Origin: Jiulongibacter sp966250325
GTDB lineage: Bacteria; Bacteroidota; Bacteroidia; Cytophagales; Spirosomataceae
Length of the DNA: 64,000 bases
Reading direction: 5' to 3'
Assembly: GCA_966250325.1 (NCBI GenBank)
Contig: CBINGY010000008.1
Location: 1 to 64,000 of the forward strand
Positions 26,357 to 34,258 of the stretch are shown in pieces (position 1 is the first letter of the stretch; each line of letters starts with the position of its first letter). The translations under genes and the position numbers were made by a program. The notes below the pieces were generated by a model. The model searched no databases. It was not told where the DNA came from and worked only from the letters and a program-made list of their open reading frames with translations.

Positions 26357-27586
26357 ATGAAAACCCAAAGAAATAGAGTGAAAGCATCACCAGTTAAGAA
26401 AAGTCTTAGTCAATCAGGTTTCATTTTCCTATCGGCTTGCAGCATGATTCTTACTGCCCTGGGCATTGATATCATGTTACCGGCTTTTCCCGAGGTAAGA
26501 ATCCATTTTGGTCTCACTCCGGATTCCAACGAAACTGCAAGGCTTATCAGCTTCTTTTTCCTGGGTCAGGTATTTCAGATCGTTTTTGGTGTGCTTTCAG
26601 ACCGACTTGGCAGATTACCCGTTCTACGGCTCGGCTTTGTGGTCTATATTTTCTTTGGCATTCTCACCGTATCCTCACCTTCCATCCAATGGATGTATCT
26701 TTTCCGGTTTTTAACCGGAATCGGTGCATCAGCAGTTTTTATGTCTGCAATCGCCGGAATCCGGGATCGGTTTGAAGGCGATCAGATGGCACGCATTTTA
26801 TCGCTTATTTTTACTGTTTTTCTCTTTACACCTGTAATTGCACCTTTTTTGGGAATAGGTATTCTGCGGTCATTCCACTCCTGGAAAATGATCTTTTTAA
26901 CTCCTCCTTTATTTGCTTCGGGTATTTTCATCTGGTCATTCAGACTGAAGGAATCCCTACCTGCTGAAAGAAGGATAAAAGAGGACCTTCAGGGTATTAG
27001 CCTTCGTATCAAGGGTATCTTATGGAATACAACATTCATGAGATACACACTGATAACCAGTATGTTATTTACGGGCCTCAGTACCTATGTTGCTACTTCC
27101 GAGCATATCATCGGAAATATCTACGGCAAACCCACCCTTTTTGGAGGTTTGTTTGCCACCACCGGCTTACCAATGGCCCTTGCCAGCCTGAGTAATTCCT
27201 GGTTTTCTGTTCGTTTCGGGGCAAAGAAAGCGATGCAGGGAATGCTTCTTTTATATACTTTGGTGGCACTTACTCTTCTTATTTTTTCTTTGACCAGCCA
27301 TCAGACCCCTTCTTTATCCTTATTTTTTATTTGCATAAGCATTCTGTTAAGTCTTAATCTGGCTATTGAACCCAACAGTAGTGCTCTGGCATTACGCCCA
27401 ATGGGCGAGGTAGCCGGAATAGCCTCTGCCTTGTACGGTACCATATTCTTTCTTACCGGCTCGGTCTTCAGTAATTTTCTTATCGATACACTCACTGAAA
27501 ATGTCTTTGTACTTGTGGTTGCATATCTTGTAATAGGAGTTGCGGCAGTACTCCTGGCCTTCACAGATAAATCCACGAATGAATAA
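26357..27586 (+). CDS. Bcr/CflA-type multidrug efflux MFS transporter
   Basis: A 409-residue protein with about twelve membrane segments and a short basic N-terminus (MKTQRNRVKASPVKKS). ALGIDIMLPAFPEV in segment 1 and the loop 2-3 signature GVLSDRLGRLPVL are typical of drug:H+ antiporter family 1 (Bcr/CflA type). FRFLTGIGASAVFMSAIAGI forms segments 4-5, including the conserved motif C-like region. Such pumps export compounds such as bicyclomycin, chloramphenicol or sulfonamides in exchange for protons; the substrate here is unknown. It is flanked by a DUF4180 gene (92 bp upstream) and a DUF6157 gene (58 bp downstream), none of which indicates the substrate. Confidence 0.9.
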   Translation: MKTQRNRVKASPVKKSLSQSGFIFLSACSMILTALGIDIMLPAFPEVRIHFGLTPDSNETARLISFFFLGQVFQIVFGVLSDRLGRLPVLRLGFVVYIFFGILTVSSPSIQWMYLFRFLTGIGASAVFMSAIAGIRDRFEGDQMARILSLIFTVFLFTPVIAPFLGIGILRSFHSWKMIFLTPPLFASGIFIWSFRLKESLPAERRIKEDLQGISLRIKGILWNTTFMRYTLITSMLFTGLSTYVATSEHIIGNIYGKPTLFGGLFATTGLPMALASLSNSWFSVRFGAKKAMQGMLLLYTLVALTLLIFSLTSHQTPSLSLFFICISILLSLNLAIEPNSSALALRPMGEVAGIASALYGTIFFLTGSVFSNFLIDTLTENVFVLVVAYLVIGVAAVLLAFTDKSTNE

Positions 27587-27644
27587 AAATTGATCCAAAT
27601 CGGCGGATCATTCTTAACTTTATCAGGAAAGTCGGTAAAAAGCC

Positions 27645-28061
27645 ATGAAAGAACATACGACCAATTATTACGATACTTTTATTGAAATAGCGGAAGATTG
27701 CCCTTCCAGCAAGGGTGAAATGCCTCCGGTAAAGGGAGAAAAACTCACAATTGCCAATCTCCAGTTTGATCTGCTGTACGATAATCCATACAAATACACG
27801 TCAGACGAGGTGATTTTTGGGGCACACGCTCAAAAGCAAGGTTTTTTACAAACAGAACTGGACGAACAGCGGCAACATTTCTTTTCAAAGGGTCAGGCAT
27901 GTTTTCGGGCTTCTCCGCTAACTAAAAAATATGGATGGGGTGTTCATAGTAATTCAGAAGGTAGGGTGGCCATCTATTCTGCTGGAAGTGAGGAATACAA
28001 CAATTTCCTTCAGGATAATGGTATCAAAAAAGTTAAAGCCATGCGTACTTCCCGAAAATAA
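27645..28061 (+). CDS. DUF6157 family protein
   Basis: A 138-residue cytoplasmic protein. TTNYYDTFIEIAEDCPSSKG, then PPVKGEKLTIANLQFDLLYD, then YKYTSDEVIFGAH, FSKGQACFRASPLTKKYGWG and the C-terminal AVYSAGSEEYNNF-like block are the full DUF6157 pattern. The function of the family is not known. It is the first of a compact plus-strand run with YjbR (2 bp gap), a YjdI-type Fe-S protein (24 bp gap) and a membrane protein (ATGA overlap). Confidence 0.85.
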   Translation: MKEHTTNYYDTFIEIAEDCPSSKGEMPPVKGEKLTIANLQFDLLYDNPYKYTSDEVIFGAHAQKQGFLQTELDEQRQHFFSKGQACFRASPLTKKYGWGVHSNSEGRVAIYSAGSEEYNNFLQDNGIKKVKAMRTSRK

Positions 28062-28063
28062 TT

Positions 28064-28432
28064 ATGGCTAAAGAATTACATTTTAACCCCAGAGATTTTG
28101 ATCAGGTGAGCGAAATAGCTCTGCAATTCCCCGGAGTGGAATCAGACCTTTCCCATTATGACACACCTTCTGTAAAGGTAAAAGGCAAGTTTCTATGTCG
28201 TCTTCATGAAAATGGCGAATTTATTGCCACCAGAATGGAGTTTAAAGACAGAGAACATTATCTGGAACAGTATCCAGAGGCCTTTCATATACCTGAGCAT
28301 TACGTAAAATATCCTTTTATTTGTATCTGGATTGAATCTCTCCATAGGATACCGCTGAAAGAAGTTCTTGAAAAAGGCTGGCGATCTCTGGCAAGTCAGA
28401 AATTACAGGCCCAATACACGAATACTCACTAG
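28064..28432 (+). CDS. MmcQ/YjbR family protein
   Basis: A 122-residue protein of the MmcQ/YjbR fold (also called CyaY-like). It has the EIALQFPGVESDLSHYDTPS start, KVKGKFLCRLHENGEFIATRM beta strands, and the PFICIWIESL and GWRSLASQKL C-terminal part. The usual family length is 110-125 residues. Members are small DNA- or nucleotide-binding-like proteins of uncertain biochemical role; no catalytic residues are assigned. It lies 2 bp downstream of the DUF6157 gene, so both are almost certainly in one transcript. Confidence 0.85.
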   Translation: MAKELHFNPRDFDQVSEIALQFPGVESDLSHYDTPSVKVKGKFLCRLHENGEFIATRMEFKDREHYLEQYPEAFHIPEHYVKYPFICIWIESLHRIPLKEVLEKGWRSLASQKLQAQYTNTH

Positions 28433-28456
28433 ATATCAACCCAAAAAGTAAACAGA

Positions 28457-28666
28457 ATGACCAAAGAATACTCTAATGGCGAAATTACCATTCTCTGGCA
28501 GCCAGAGAAATGTACACACAGTGGAGTCTGTGTAAGAACTTTACCCAAGGTCTATAGTCCAAAAGAAAAGCCATGGATAAAAATTGAAAACGCAAGTTCT
28601 GCGGAATTGGTTAATCAGGTAAGTCTATGTCCTTCAGGGGCCTTGTCAATTAAAGCCGAACAATGA
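28457..28666 (+). CDS. YjdI-type small Fe-S cluster protein
   Basis: A 69-residue protein matching the (4Fe-4S) mono-cluster YjdI family (Fer4_19 type). The cluster-binding residues I can see are C19, H21 and C25 in KCTHSGVC, and C58 in LCPSGAL; only three cysteines are present. The family's CxHxxxC and CPSGAL motifs are therefore intact, with a histidine or another ligand needed to complete a four-coordinate cluster. It is likely a redox or cluster-carrier protein, often found with small acetyltransferase-like or YjbR-type genes. The stop overlaps the start of the next gene (ATGA). Confidence 0.88.
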   Translation: MTKEYSNGEITILWQPEKCTHSGVCVRTLPKVYSPKEKPWIKIENASSAELVNQVSLCPSGALSIKAEQ

Positions 28667-29058
28667 TCATGACCTCGGTTCAGGCTACGCGAATTGCACT
28701 GATTATTCTCGCACTTGTCAGTATCTTCCATTTTCTGGTTATTGCGGGATTAATTCCTTACGGAACAGTGTGGGGAGGCAGGTTAAGCAGTGACCGGGAA
28801 ATGTATCTTTTTGAAACAGTTTCCCTTCTTGTCAATGCCTTTCTGGCCTTTGTGTTATTGGTAAGAGCCAAACTAATCCGTGAGTATCTTCCACCGCGAA
28901 TGGTAAGGTTTATTTTGAGACTTTTTCTTTTCCTGTTTGTCCTTAATACCGTGGGTAATCTCCTGGCGAAAACAGTCCTTGAGAAATCATTTTCCTTAAT
29001 TACTTTCTGTCTGGCCGTCCTGATCTGGTTTGTACTGAAAGAAAAATCAGCCGATTAA
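28663..29058 (+). CDS. Small integral membrane protein of unknown function
   Basis: A 131-residue protein with four predicted membrane segments (ARIALIILALVSIFHFLVIAG, LFETVSLLVNAFLAFVLLV, FILRLFLFLFVLNTVGNLL, SFSLITFCLAVLIWFVL). I do not recognise it beyond a general resemblance to small four-helix membrane proteins of Bacteroidota. Its start overlaps the stop of the Fe-S protein gene by 4 nt, so the two are translationally coupled. The 3' end is 3 bp from the convergent DUF2452 gene. Confidence 0.75.
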   Translation: MIMTSVQATRIALIILALVSIFHFLVIAGLIPYGTVWGGRLSSDREMYLFETVSLLVNAFLAFVLLVRAKLIREYLPPRMVRFILRLFLFLFVLNTVGNLLAKTVLEKSFSLITFCLAVLIWFVLKEKSAD

Positions 29059-29061
29059 ATA

Positions 29062-29526
29062 TTAAAGGTCAATCCGACTCTCCAAATCCTCCGTTTCTAC
29101 AAAATCAACTTTCCAGGTGTGATCTGCCAGTAAAAATACCCTGGCCAGAAAGCGATTGAACGGCATCTTTCTTCCCCATTCCTCAGGGGCTACCATAGAA
29201 AGCAGGTCTGTGCCGTCTTTTCTTTCGTATAAATAGTAACTGTGATTGATTACAGGCTCAAAACTCATCTTAGCATCGTAAATACGTTCAGAAATATCTA
29301 CCCGCTGCTTTATGGCAAGTGCCTGCTCACTCAGAAATTCCATCTGCCTTCTTATCTTCTCCAGCTGATCGTACGTCTGCTGACGCATGGCCATCTGAGC
29401 CTTACCTTTCACCTTCCCCATGTCTTCCGGGCGAATAACGGCCCCTCCTGCCATGTGAGCATAGCCCATAAGGCCGGGGTTCTCAGCTACCTTCCACGCT
29501 TCTATCGGATTTTCCTGATCTTCCAT
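29062..29526 (-). CDS. DUF2452 domain-containing protein
   Basis: A 154-residue cytoplasmic protein. NPIEAWKVAENPGLMGYAHM, then GAVIRPEDMGKVKGKAQMAM, a coiled-coil-like stretch QTYDQLEKIRRQMEFLSEQA, and the NHSYYLYERKDGTDLLSMVA block match the DUF2452 family. No function is established for it. It is a single gene on the minus strand, convergent with the small membrane protein gene and divergent from the Rieske gene 183 bp away. Confidence 0.85.
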   Translation of the reverse strand: MEDQENPIEAWKVAENPGLMGYAHMAGGAVIRPEDMGKVKGKAQMAMRQQTYDQLEKIRRQMEFLSEQALAIKQRVDISERIYDAKMSFEPVINHSYYLYERKDGTDLLSMVAPEEWGRKMPFNRFLARVFLLADHTWKVDFVETEDLESRIDL

Positions 29527-29709
29527 GTTTCAAATTTCCGCTGCATAGTTATAATATCCAAAAAATATTAGAAATATAGATAATACATCTACAATATTAC
29601 CTAAATACAGATAATTATTCTAAAAATATATTCATACTGCATCCTTTCAAGAATCGCTCCCGTAATTTTGAAGACAATTTCATTATCCAAATAGTTTAAC
29701 TTGCCCTTT

Positions 29710-30192
29710 ATGAACAAAGAAATTACCTCTGAGGCTCCCACGGTTCAATATATCGACAGAAAAGATTTCATGAAACAGGTAGGTATTGGGTTCGGTGCGA
29801 TAATGCTAATGCAGTGTCTTCAGGGCTGTACAGAAAGTGAAATTCCGGACCCTGACCCAGGAAGCGGTAACGGCGGCAAACTGGATATTACTCTTGATCT
29901 GAATGCTTCATCCAATGCCTCACTGAACAGAAAAGGAGGATTTGTGGTGATATCAAGCTCTAAAGTAATTGCAGCACAGACTTCTTCAGGGACGTTCATA
30001 GCGGTGTCTTCGGCTTGCACCCATCAGGGAACCACTGTGGCTTTCCAATCAAATGATACGTTCAGATGTCCAAATCACGGCTCGGTATTCACCACGTCGG
30101 GTGCCGTACAGACAGGCCCGGCAACACAGCCACTAAAGAAATATAATGTATCTTTAGATCAAACCGCAAATACGCTCCGGATTTTTGAATAG
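29710..30192 (+). CDS. Rieske 2Fe-2S lipoprotein
   Basis: 160 residues from the ATG at 29710 (a TTG three codons earlier gives no better leader). An N-terminal DRKDFMKQVGIGFGAIMLMQ leader resembles a Tat-like signal (with K for the second R of the twin pair) and ends in a lipobox LQGC, placing C40 as the lipidated residue. The Rieske cluster ligands are intact: C103-x-H105 (CTHQG) and C120-x-x-H123 (CPNHGS). It binds a 2Fe-2S cluster and probably works in electron transfer on the periplasmic side, although no partner dehydrogenase or cytochrome gene is present here. It abuts menE with zero spacing (TAG then ATG), indicating cotranscription. The sequence cgTAATTTTGa at 29663-29670 could be a -7 element. 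Confidence 0.9.
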   Translation: MNKEITSEAPTVQYIDRKDFMKQVGIGFGAIMLMQCLQGCTESEIPDPDPGSGNGGKLDITLDLNASSNASLNRKGGFVVISSSKVIAAQTSSGTFIAVSSACTHQGTTVAFQSNDTFRCPNHGSVFTTSGAVQTGPATQPLKKYNVSLDQTANTLRIFE

Positions 30193-31263
30193 ATGCTCAT
30201 TGTAACCAAAGAACAGGATATTATTAACAGCAGACCCGGCGATGATTATTTCGACCGGGTCAAACTTTTTATAGTGGAATGGCTTGAAGGAAAGCCTGCC
30301 TTGCACGTGAAAACTTCGGGTTCCACAGGTCTTCCAAAAGAAATGGAAATTAGCCGAAAGCAGATAGAAGCATCGGTGGAGCAAACGGCAAAAGCGTTTC
30401 ATTTGAACAGCGAAACCCTCTTTGTGTGTAATCTCAGCCTTGACTTTATAGCCGGAAAGTTACAGATAATACGGGCACTGGAACTGGGAGCCGAACTCAT
30501 GGTGCTTCATCCCTCTGAGGACTGGGTCAGCAGACTTATGCCCCACCGAACAGTTTTCCTGCGAAATTCAGGGAAGAATTTCTTCGCTTTTGTTCCGCTT
30601 CAGCTTCAGAAAATTCTTGAAAACGAAACAGGGAAGGAGCTGCTCAACACTGCTTCAGCAATCATCCTGGGTGGCACATCGGTTCCTTCGGCCTTGCAAA
30701 AAGACGTGAATGAACTCCGAGTTCCGGTTTATGCCACCTTCGGCATGACTGAAACAATAACCCATTTTGCTCTCAAACGAATAAATGGCGACCACAAAGA
30801 CCTTTACTTCAAAACATTACCAGGTACAGCGATCAAACTCAGTGATAGCGGTCAATTGATGGTCAAAAACCCGTGTACTTCCAATCTTTGGCTCACTACC
30901 AATGACAGAGCAAAAATTCATCCGGATGACTCATTCGAAATCCTGGGAAGATTAGACCGCGTTATAAACTCAGGAGGAGTAAAATTAGCCCTGGATGAGA
31001 TTGAGGGTAAAATTGACGAGCTAATTTCTCTTTCCGTTCCGTTTTTTTGTGAAGGCTTGCCTGATCAGAAATTGGGCCAAAAGTTGGTTCTTTTTGTTGA
31101 ATCAGAAGAAGACCTTCCCCATCTTTTACCCTTTCTGAAATCAAATATGCCTAAATTTGAGGCTCCGAAAGAAGTCATTTGTCTAAGAAACTTTCTTAGA
31201 ACGGCTACCGGAAAAATTGATAAAAGAAAGACCACGGATGCGTATTCAGTTTCAAACCAATAG
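30193..31263 (+). CDS. menE: Short-form O-succinylbenzoate-CoA ligase-like AMP-binding enzyme
   Basis: A 356-residue member of the ANL adenylating family. Motifs in order: TSGSTGLPKEMEIS (phosphate-binding loop), YATFGMTETITHF (A5 motif), GRLDRVINSGGVKL (hinge) and the C-terminal RTATGKIDKRK with the adenylation lysine. It lacks about 150 residues present at the N-terminus of full-size MenE and starts directly in front of the ATP-binding loop. This short form is typical of Bacteroidota MenE, which activates o-succinylbenzoate in menaquinone synthesis. The rest of the men pathway is not in the window. The assignment to menE therefore rests on sequence and lineage only. It is directly downstream of the Rieske lipoprotein gene. 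Confidence 0.78.
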   Translation: MLIVTKEQDIINSRPGDDYFDRVKLFIVEWLEGKPALHVKTSGSTGLPKEMEISRKQIEASVEQTAKAFHLNSETLFVCNLSLDFIAGKLQIIRALELGAELMVLHPSEDWVSRLMPHRTVFLRNSGKNFFAFVPLQLQKILENETGKELLNTASAIILGGTSVPSALQKDVNELRVPVYATFGMTETITHFALKRINGDHKDLYFKTLPGTAIKLSDSGQLMVKNPCTSNLWLTTNDRAKIHPDDSFEILGRLDRVINSGGVKLALDEIEGKIDELISLSVPFFCEGLPDQKLGQKLVLFVESEEDLPHLLPFLKSNMPKFEAPKEVICLRNFLRTATGKIDKRKTTDAYSVSNQ

Positions 31264-31921
31264 CCTTACTCCTCCTCCTTATGCTCATGCCATTGAACTG
31301 GAAACCACCCCGTCGGCAGATGGTTTGAAGATTCAATTTCAATTGACCTACCTGGAAAGGGACTTGCTGGATGAAGAAGAAATTCTGGAAGAGGGCTTTA
31401 CAGGTGAAGATGATATTTTTTGGAAAGGAACACTTCCAGAAATTTGGACCAGGCATATTCAGAATTGTCTGGAAAAATCGGGACTAACTGACAAATCTGA
31501 GCTTCTTGAGCAAGAGGAATACTGGCAGATCACCACTGAATTTGCCATAGGATATCCTGAAAATGTTCAGGTCTTTGAGCATTTAATCCAGGAATTGCAG
31601 CAAGCGGTGCTGGAGGCCGCCGGATACGAAGCCCCTTTGAATATTACGTTCCTTCGTATTTCAGAATCAGGCTCGAAAGAATATCATTTCCAGGCTTCTT
31701 TTGTATCCAGAGAATTCCTTATGAATGGTCTACCTTCTCCCTGGACTGAACTTCAGCCTTTCCTTAAAGATGTATTCTCGGGAGAATTTCAGCCAGATCA
31801 GGCACTTCAAAAAGACCCCAAAAAGAAGGCTCTTTATATGAATCTCGGGGACGGCTTATGGTATGAATTGGGTAAAAGTTACCTCATTCAGCCTTCTCTG
31901 GTACAGAAATATCTGGATTAA
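31238..31921 (+). CDS. Conserved protein of unknown function
   Basis: I do not recognise the family. The ATG at 31238 (MRIQFQTNSLTPPPYAHAIE) is preferred; it overlaps the end of menE by 26 nt. The 227-residue product is acidic (ERDLLDEEEILEEGFTGEDD) and soluble, with no signal peptide. Alternating hydrophobic strands (LKIQFQLTYLE, LNITFLRIS, YHFQASFVS) suggest a two-layer alpha/beta fold, and tryptophans sit in WTRHIQNC and WYELGKSYL. Overlap with menE and shared strand imply cotranslation. The stop overlaps the end of the convergent regulator gene by 4 nt. Confidence 0.75.
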   Translation: MRIQFQTNSLTPPPYAHAIELETTPSADGLKIQFQLTYLERDLLDEEEILEEGFTGEDDIFWKGTLPEIWTRHIQNCLEKSGLTDKSELLEQEEYWQITTEFAIGYPENVQVFEHLIQELQQAVLEAAGYEAPLNITFLRISESGSKEYHFQASFVSREFLMNGLPSPWTELQPFLKDVFSGEFQPDQALQKDPKKKALYMNLGDGLWYELGKSYLIQPSLVQKYLD

Positions 31922-32616
31922 TTCTGATCAATAATTGACCTCATTTCATTCAGCAGCCGGCTCAATTGATGGTTAGTTTTTGAGCTCTTGGGAGGCCTAC
32001 TGCTTTCATAGACTATAAATTCCCATAGTTCTACCAGCTCTTCCAGGGGTAAATCCATGGTGCTCAGATGAGTAACCTCCGGTGTTAAAACCAATACCCC
32101 CCTGAGCTCGGTCTGATCATACACCCGTCTGTAGAGTACTCCCGATTTTCTGGTTACCAGCAAATAAACGGAGCCATCTGCCAGCTCATGCATCTCAATT
32201 TTTCTGGCAAGAATTCGGCAATCTTTCAAAGGAAAATCATCTCCCGATTTGAACCACCGCTCATTAGCCGACTGCTCAGGCAAGACAGGTTCTTCAGATT
32301 TCTGAATAAAGGGATAATCCTCATCAAAGAGAGATCTTTGGCTATTGGCCTGCAGAGTTTCAGAGATTGTCACCTCGTCCATTCCAGAGCCAGCTACCCT
32401 ACTCTGCTTTTCTATTTCAGACTCCGTTATTTCCTCCACATTTGTACCTAAAACCTCCGAAAGAGCTTTGAGTTTCGGATAAGGAGGCATGGCTCTGCCA
32501 TCTTCATAGGCACATACAGAGGCACGTGTGGTACCGAGTAGGTCCGCTAATTTTTCCTGTGTCAGCCCCATTTTCCTACGGAGAAATTTGATATTAAGGG
32601 GTAAAAAATCAGACAT
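31918..32616 (-). CDS. XRE-family transcriptional regulator with degenerate S24-like C-terminal domain
   Basis: A 232-residue protein. The start at 32616 (MSDFLPLNIKFLRRK) is chosen because the family begins with this basic helix; an ATG 11 codons earlier adds only MLLCVEIQTRT. The helix-turn-helix (about 8-62: GLTQEKLADLLGTTRASVCA, then YEDGRAMPPYPKLKAL) is of the XRE type. The C-terminal part resembles S24/LexA-type domains: SVYLLVTRKSGVLYRRVYDQ and LELWEFIVYES-like blocks are conserved, but the GDSM-type serine motif is changed (SGDDFPLKD). It therefore probably acts as a repressor without self-cleavage (inference). Convergent with the unknown gene upstream and divergent from exbB by 248 bp. 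Confidence 0.82.
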   Translation of the reverse strand: MSDFLPLNIKFLRRKMGLTQEKLADLLGTTRASVCAYEDGRAMPPYPKLKALSEVLGTNVEEITESEIEKQSRVAGSGMDEVTISETLQANSQRSLFDEDYPFIQKSEEPVLPEQSANERWFKSGDDFPLKDCRILARKIEMHELADGSVYLLVTRKSGVLYRRVYDQTELRGVLVLTPEVTHLSTMDLPLEELVELWEFIVYESSRPPKSSKTNHQLSRLLNEMRSIIDQN

Positions 32617-32864
32617 GGTACGGGTTTGAATTTCTACACAAAGTAGCATGATTTAAAACTCAATTCCTGTAATTAGACGAAGATTTTAAGGAGTTTGGTG
32701 ATACCAAAGTGAAATAATAGGTGTATCTCCTGTAATCTGGGCTACATTCTCTTTGAATTGATCCTTAAAAGATAATACCACAGCTAAATTTTGTTTATTT
32801 GCATAATATTTTTCCTAATCATTCAGTTAGTTAACCAGATTAAAATAAGCATAATCCTTTTCAC

Positions 32865-33548
32865 ATGTTGAACACCATTTTACTGCAGGCACCTGTAGCC
32901 GCAGATTCAACAATCGCAGCCACTACAGAAAGTATCAATTATTTCGAGCTTCTCCTGAAAGGTGGATTTGTGGTTTATCCCATTCTGCTACTCCTTTTTA
33001 TTACATTCTTTCTCATGGCAGAGCGGTATTTATTCATCAAAGCAGCCTCAAAAATTGATTTCGGCTTCCTGAGATCTTTAAAAGACAATATTTTACGGGG
33101 AGATATCCGGTCTGCGATTACAATGTGTAAAAGCACAAATCTGCCTATCAGTCGTATTCTTGAAAAAGGAATTGCACGTATTGGCAGACCTGTTAAGGAT
33201 ATTGAAAGTGCCATGGAAATTCAATCTAACCTTGAAATCTCCAAAATGGAAAAAAACATGGGTTACCTGGGACTAATTGCTGGTGTTGCTCCTACTCTCG
33301 GATTCGTAGGTACCATTTCCGGTATCATCCGTATCTTTTACGAAATTTCTGTAACCGGTGAATTTTCCATAGAAACCATATCCAATGGCCTCTATGAGAA
33401 GATGATCGCTTCGTTTTCAGGTCTGGTGGTAGGTTTAATTGCCTATTCAGCGTATCACGGCATTAATATGATGATTGATAAATTTGGTATTCACCTGCAG
33501 GCTACTGTGATGGATTTCCTGGATACACTAAACGAACCGGCTTCCTGA
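32865..33548 (+). CDS. exbB: MotA/TolQ/ExbB proton channel family protein
   Basis: A 227-residue inner-membrane protein with three membrane segments: FVVYPILLLLFITFFLMAERYLF, MGYLGLIAGVAPTLGFVGTISGIIRIFYEI and SFSGLVVGLIAYSAYHG. The APTLGFVGTISGII motif and the glycine-rich second half are the family hallmark. It works with an ExbD/TolR subunit to couple the proton gradient to a periplasmic partner. The exbD-like gene follows after 1 bp, so the pair is an operon. Whether it energises TonB, Tol or another partner cannot be told, because no TonB-like gene is near. The start ATG gives a short N-terminal tail of about 20 residues. Confidence 0.9.
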   Translation: MLNTILLQAPVAADSTIAATTESINYFELLLKGGFVVYPILLLLFITFFLMAERYLFIKAASKIDFGFLRSLKDNILRGDIRSAITMCKSTNLPISRILEKGIARIGRPVKDIESAMEIQSNLEISKMEKNMGYLGLIAGVAPTLGFVGTISGIIRIFYEISVTGEFSIETISNGLYEKMIASFSGLVVGLIAYSAYHGINMMIDKFGIHLQATVMDFLDTLNEPAS

Positions 33549-33549
33549 T

Positions 33550-33948
33550 ATGAAATTCAAAAGACAACGTCGATTCGAGGCCGAGGTTCAGACCGCTTCT
33601 TTGAACGACATCATGTTCTTCCTTTTATTATTCTTCCTCATTGTGGCTACGCTGGGAAGTCCCAATGTAATCAAGCTGCTTCTACCTAAATCAGACACTT
33701 CTACTCATGAGGTAAGTAAACAACCCATTACGCTGTCAATTACGGAAGACAAGGTTTTTTACATCGACAGACAGGCGGTACCTTTCCCTGAAGTAGAGCA
33801 AAGACTGGTAGAGGCCACCGCCGGAATGGAAGAGCCTACGGTGATTCTTAGGGCTGCACAAAGTCTTACTATTCAGGATCTCGTGGATGTGATGAGTATT
33901 GGCGGAAGAAATAAAATTCGTATGGTACTTGCCACTGAATTGAATTAA
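33550..33948 (+). CDS. exbD: ExbD/TolR family biopolymer transport protein
   Basis: A 132-residue protein: short cytoplasmic N-terminus (MKFKRQRRFEAEVQTAS), one membrane segment (LNDIMFFLLLFFLIVATLG), then a periplasmic domain (KQPITLSITEDKVFYIDRQ). The aspartate in the membrane segment (LNDIM, D20) is the protonatable residue of the ExbD/TolR subunit. It pairs with the ExbB-like protein one base upstream. A perfect palindrome (34006-34047) 57 bp after the stop probably ends the operon. No tonB is adjacent. Confidence 0.88.
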   Translation: MKFKRQRRFEAEVQTASLNDIMFFLLLFFLIVATLGSPNVIKLLLPKSDTSTHEVSKQPITLSITEDKVFYIDRQAVPFPEVEQRLVEATAGMEEPTVILRAAQSLTIQDLVDVMSIGGRNKIRMVLATELN

Positions 33949-34258
33949 ATGCATGAGCAGAATTTTTGAAAGGACTCTCGAAAACCAATCCATAAAGGGT
34001 ACATAAAAGCAAGACACCCGAAAGTATACTTTCGGGTGTCTTGCTTTACAGAACATAATTTTCTAAAAGAGTAAGATTTCCGGGTCATAAACAGTTGGGC
34101 TTTGCCCTCGATAATCAAAGGTTTAGTACCTTGGCTACTTCATTAGGCTCTTGAATTTCGGAAACCAGATTGTGATTAAAAATGCAAATTCGGGATTACA
34201 TATGAATATCATTCCTTACCAACCCTTTTCACCTGTTTAATTCCACAAAATCAACAAC
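33949..34258. other. Intergenic region between the exbD and lytTR genes
   Basis: 310 bp with no gene that I can support. It holds the 42-bp palindromic terminator (34006-34047). The remaining 210 bp before the LytTR gene stop contain no clear ORF, tRNA or repeat. Confidence 0.7.
34006..34047. terminator. Perfect 42-bp palindrome, probable bidirectional terminator
   Basis: Each 21-base arm reads AAAGCAAGACACCCGAAAGT plus A and pairs with its exact complement; the axis lies between 34026 and 34027, with no dedicated loop. T-rich sequence follows on the plus side (gcTTTaca) and A-rich precedes (acatAAAAgc), which gives T-rich ends on both strands. It lies 57 bp downstream of exbD. On the minus strand it is 211 bp downstream of the LytTR gene. 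Confidence 0.75.

Noticed and set aside
27591..27610. TGATCC/GGATCA hairpin after the MFS gene as terminator
   Set aside because: Only 6 bp stem, T-poor tail; too weak to call.
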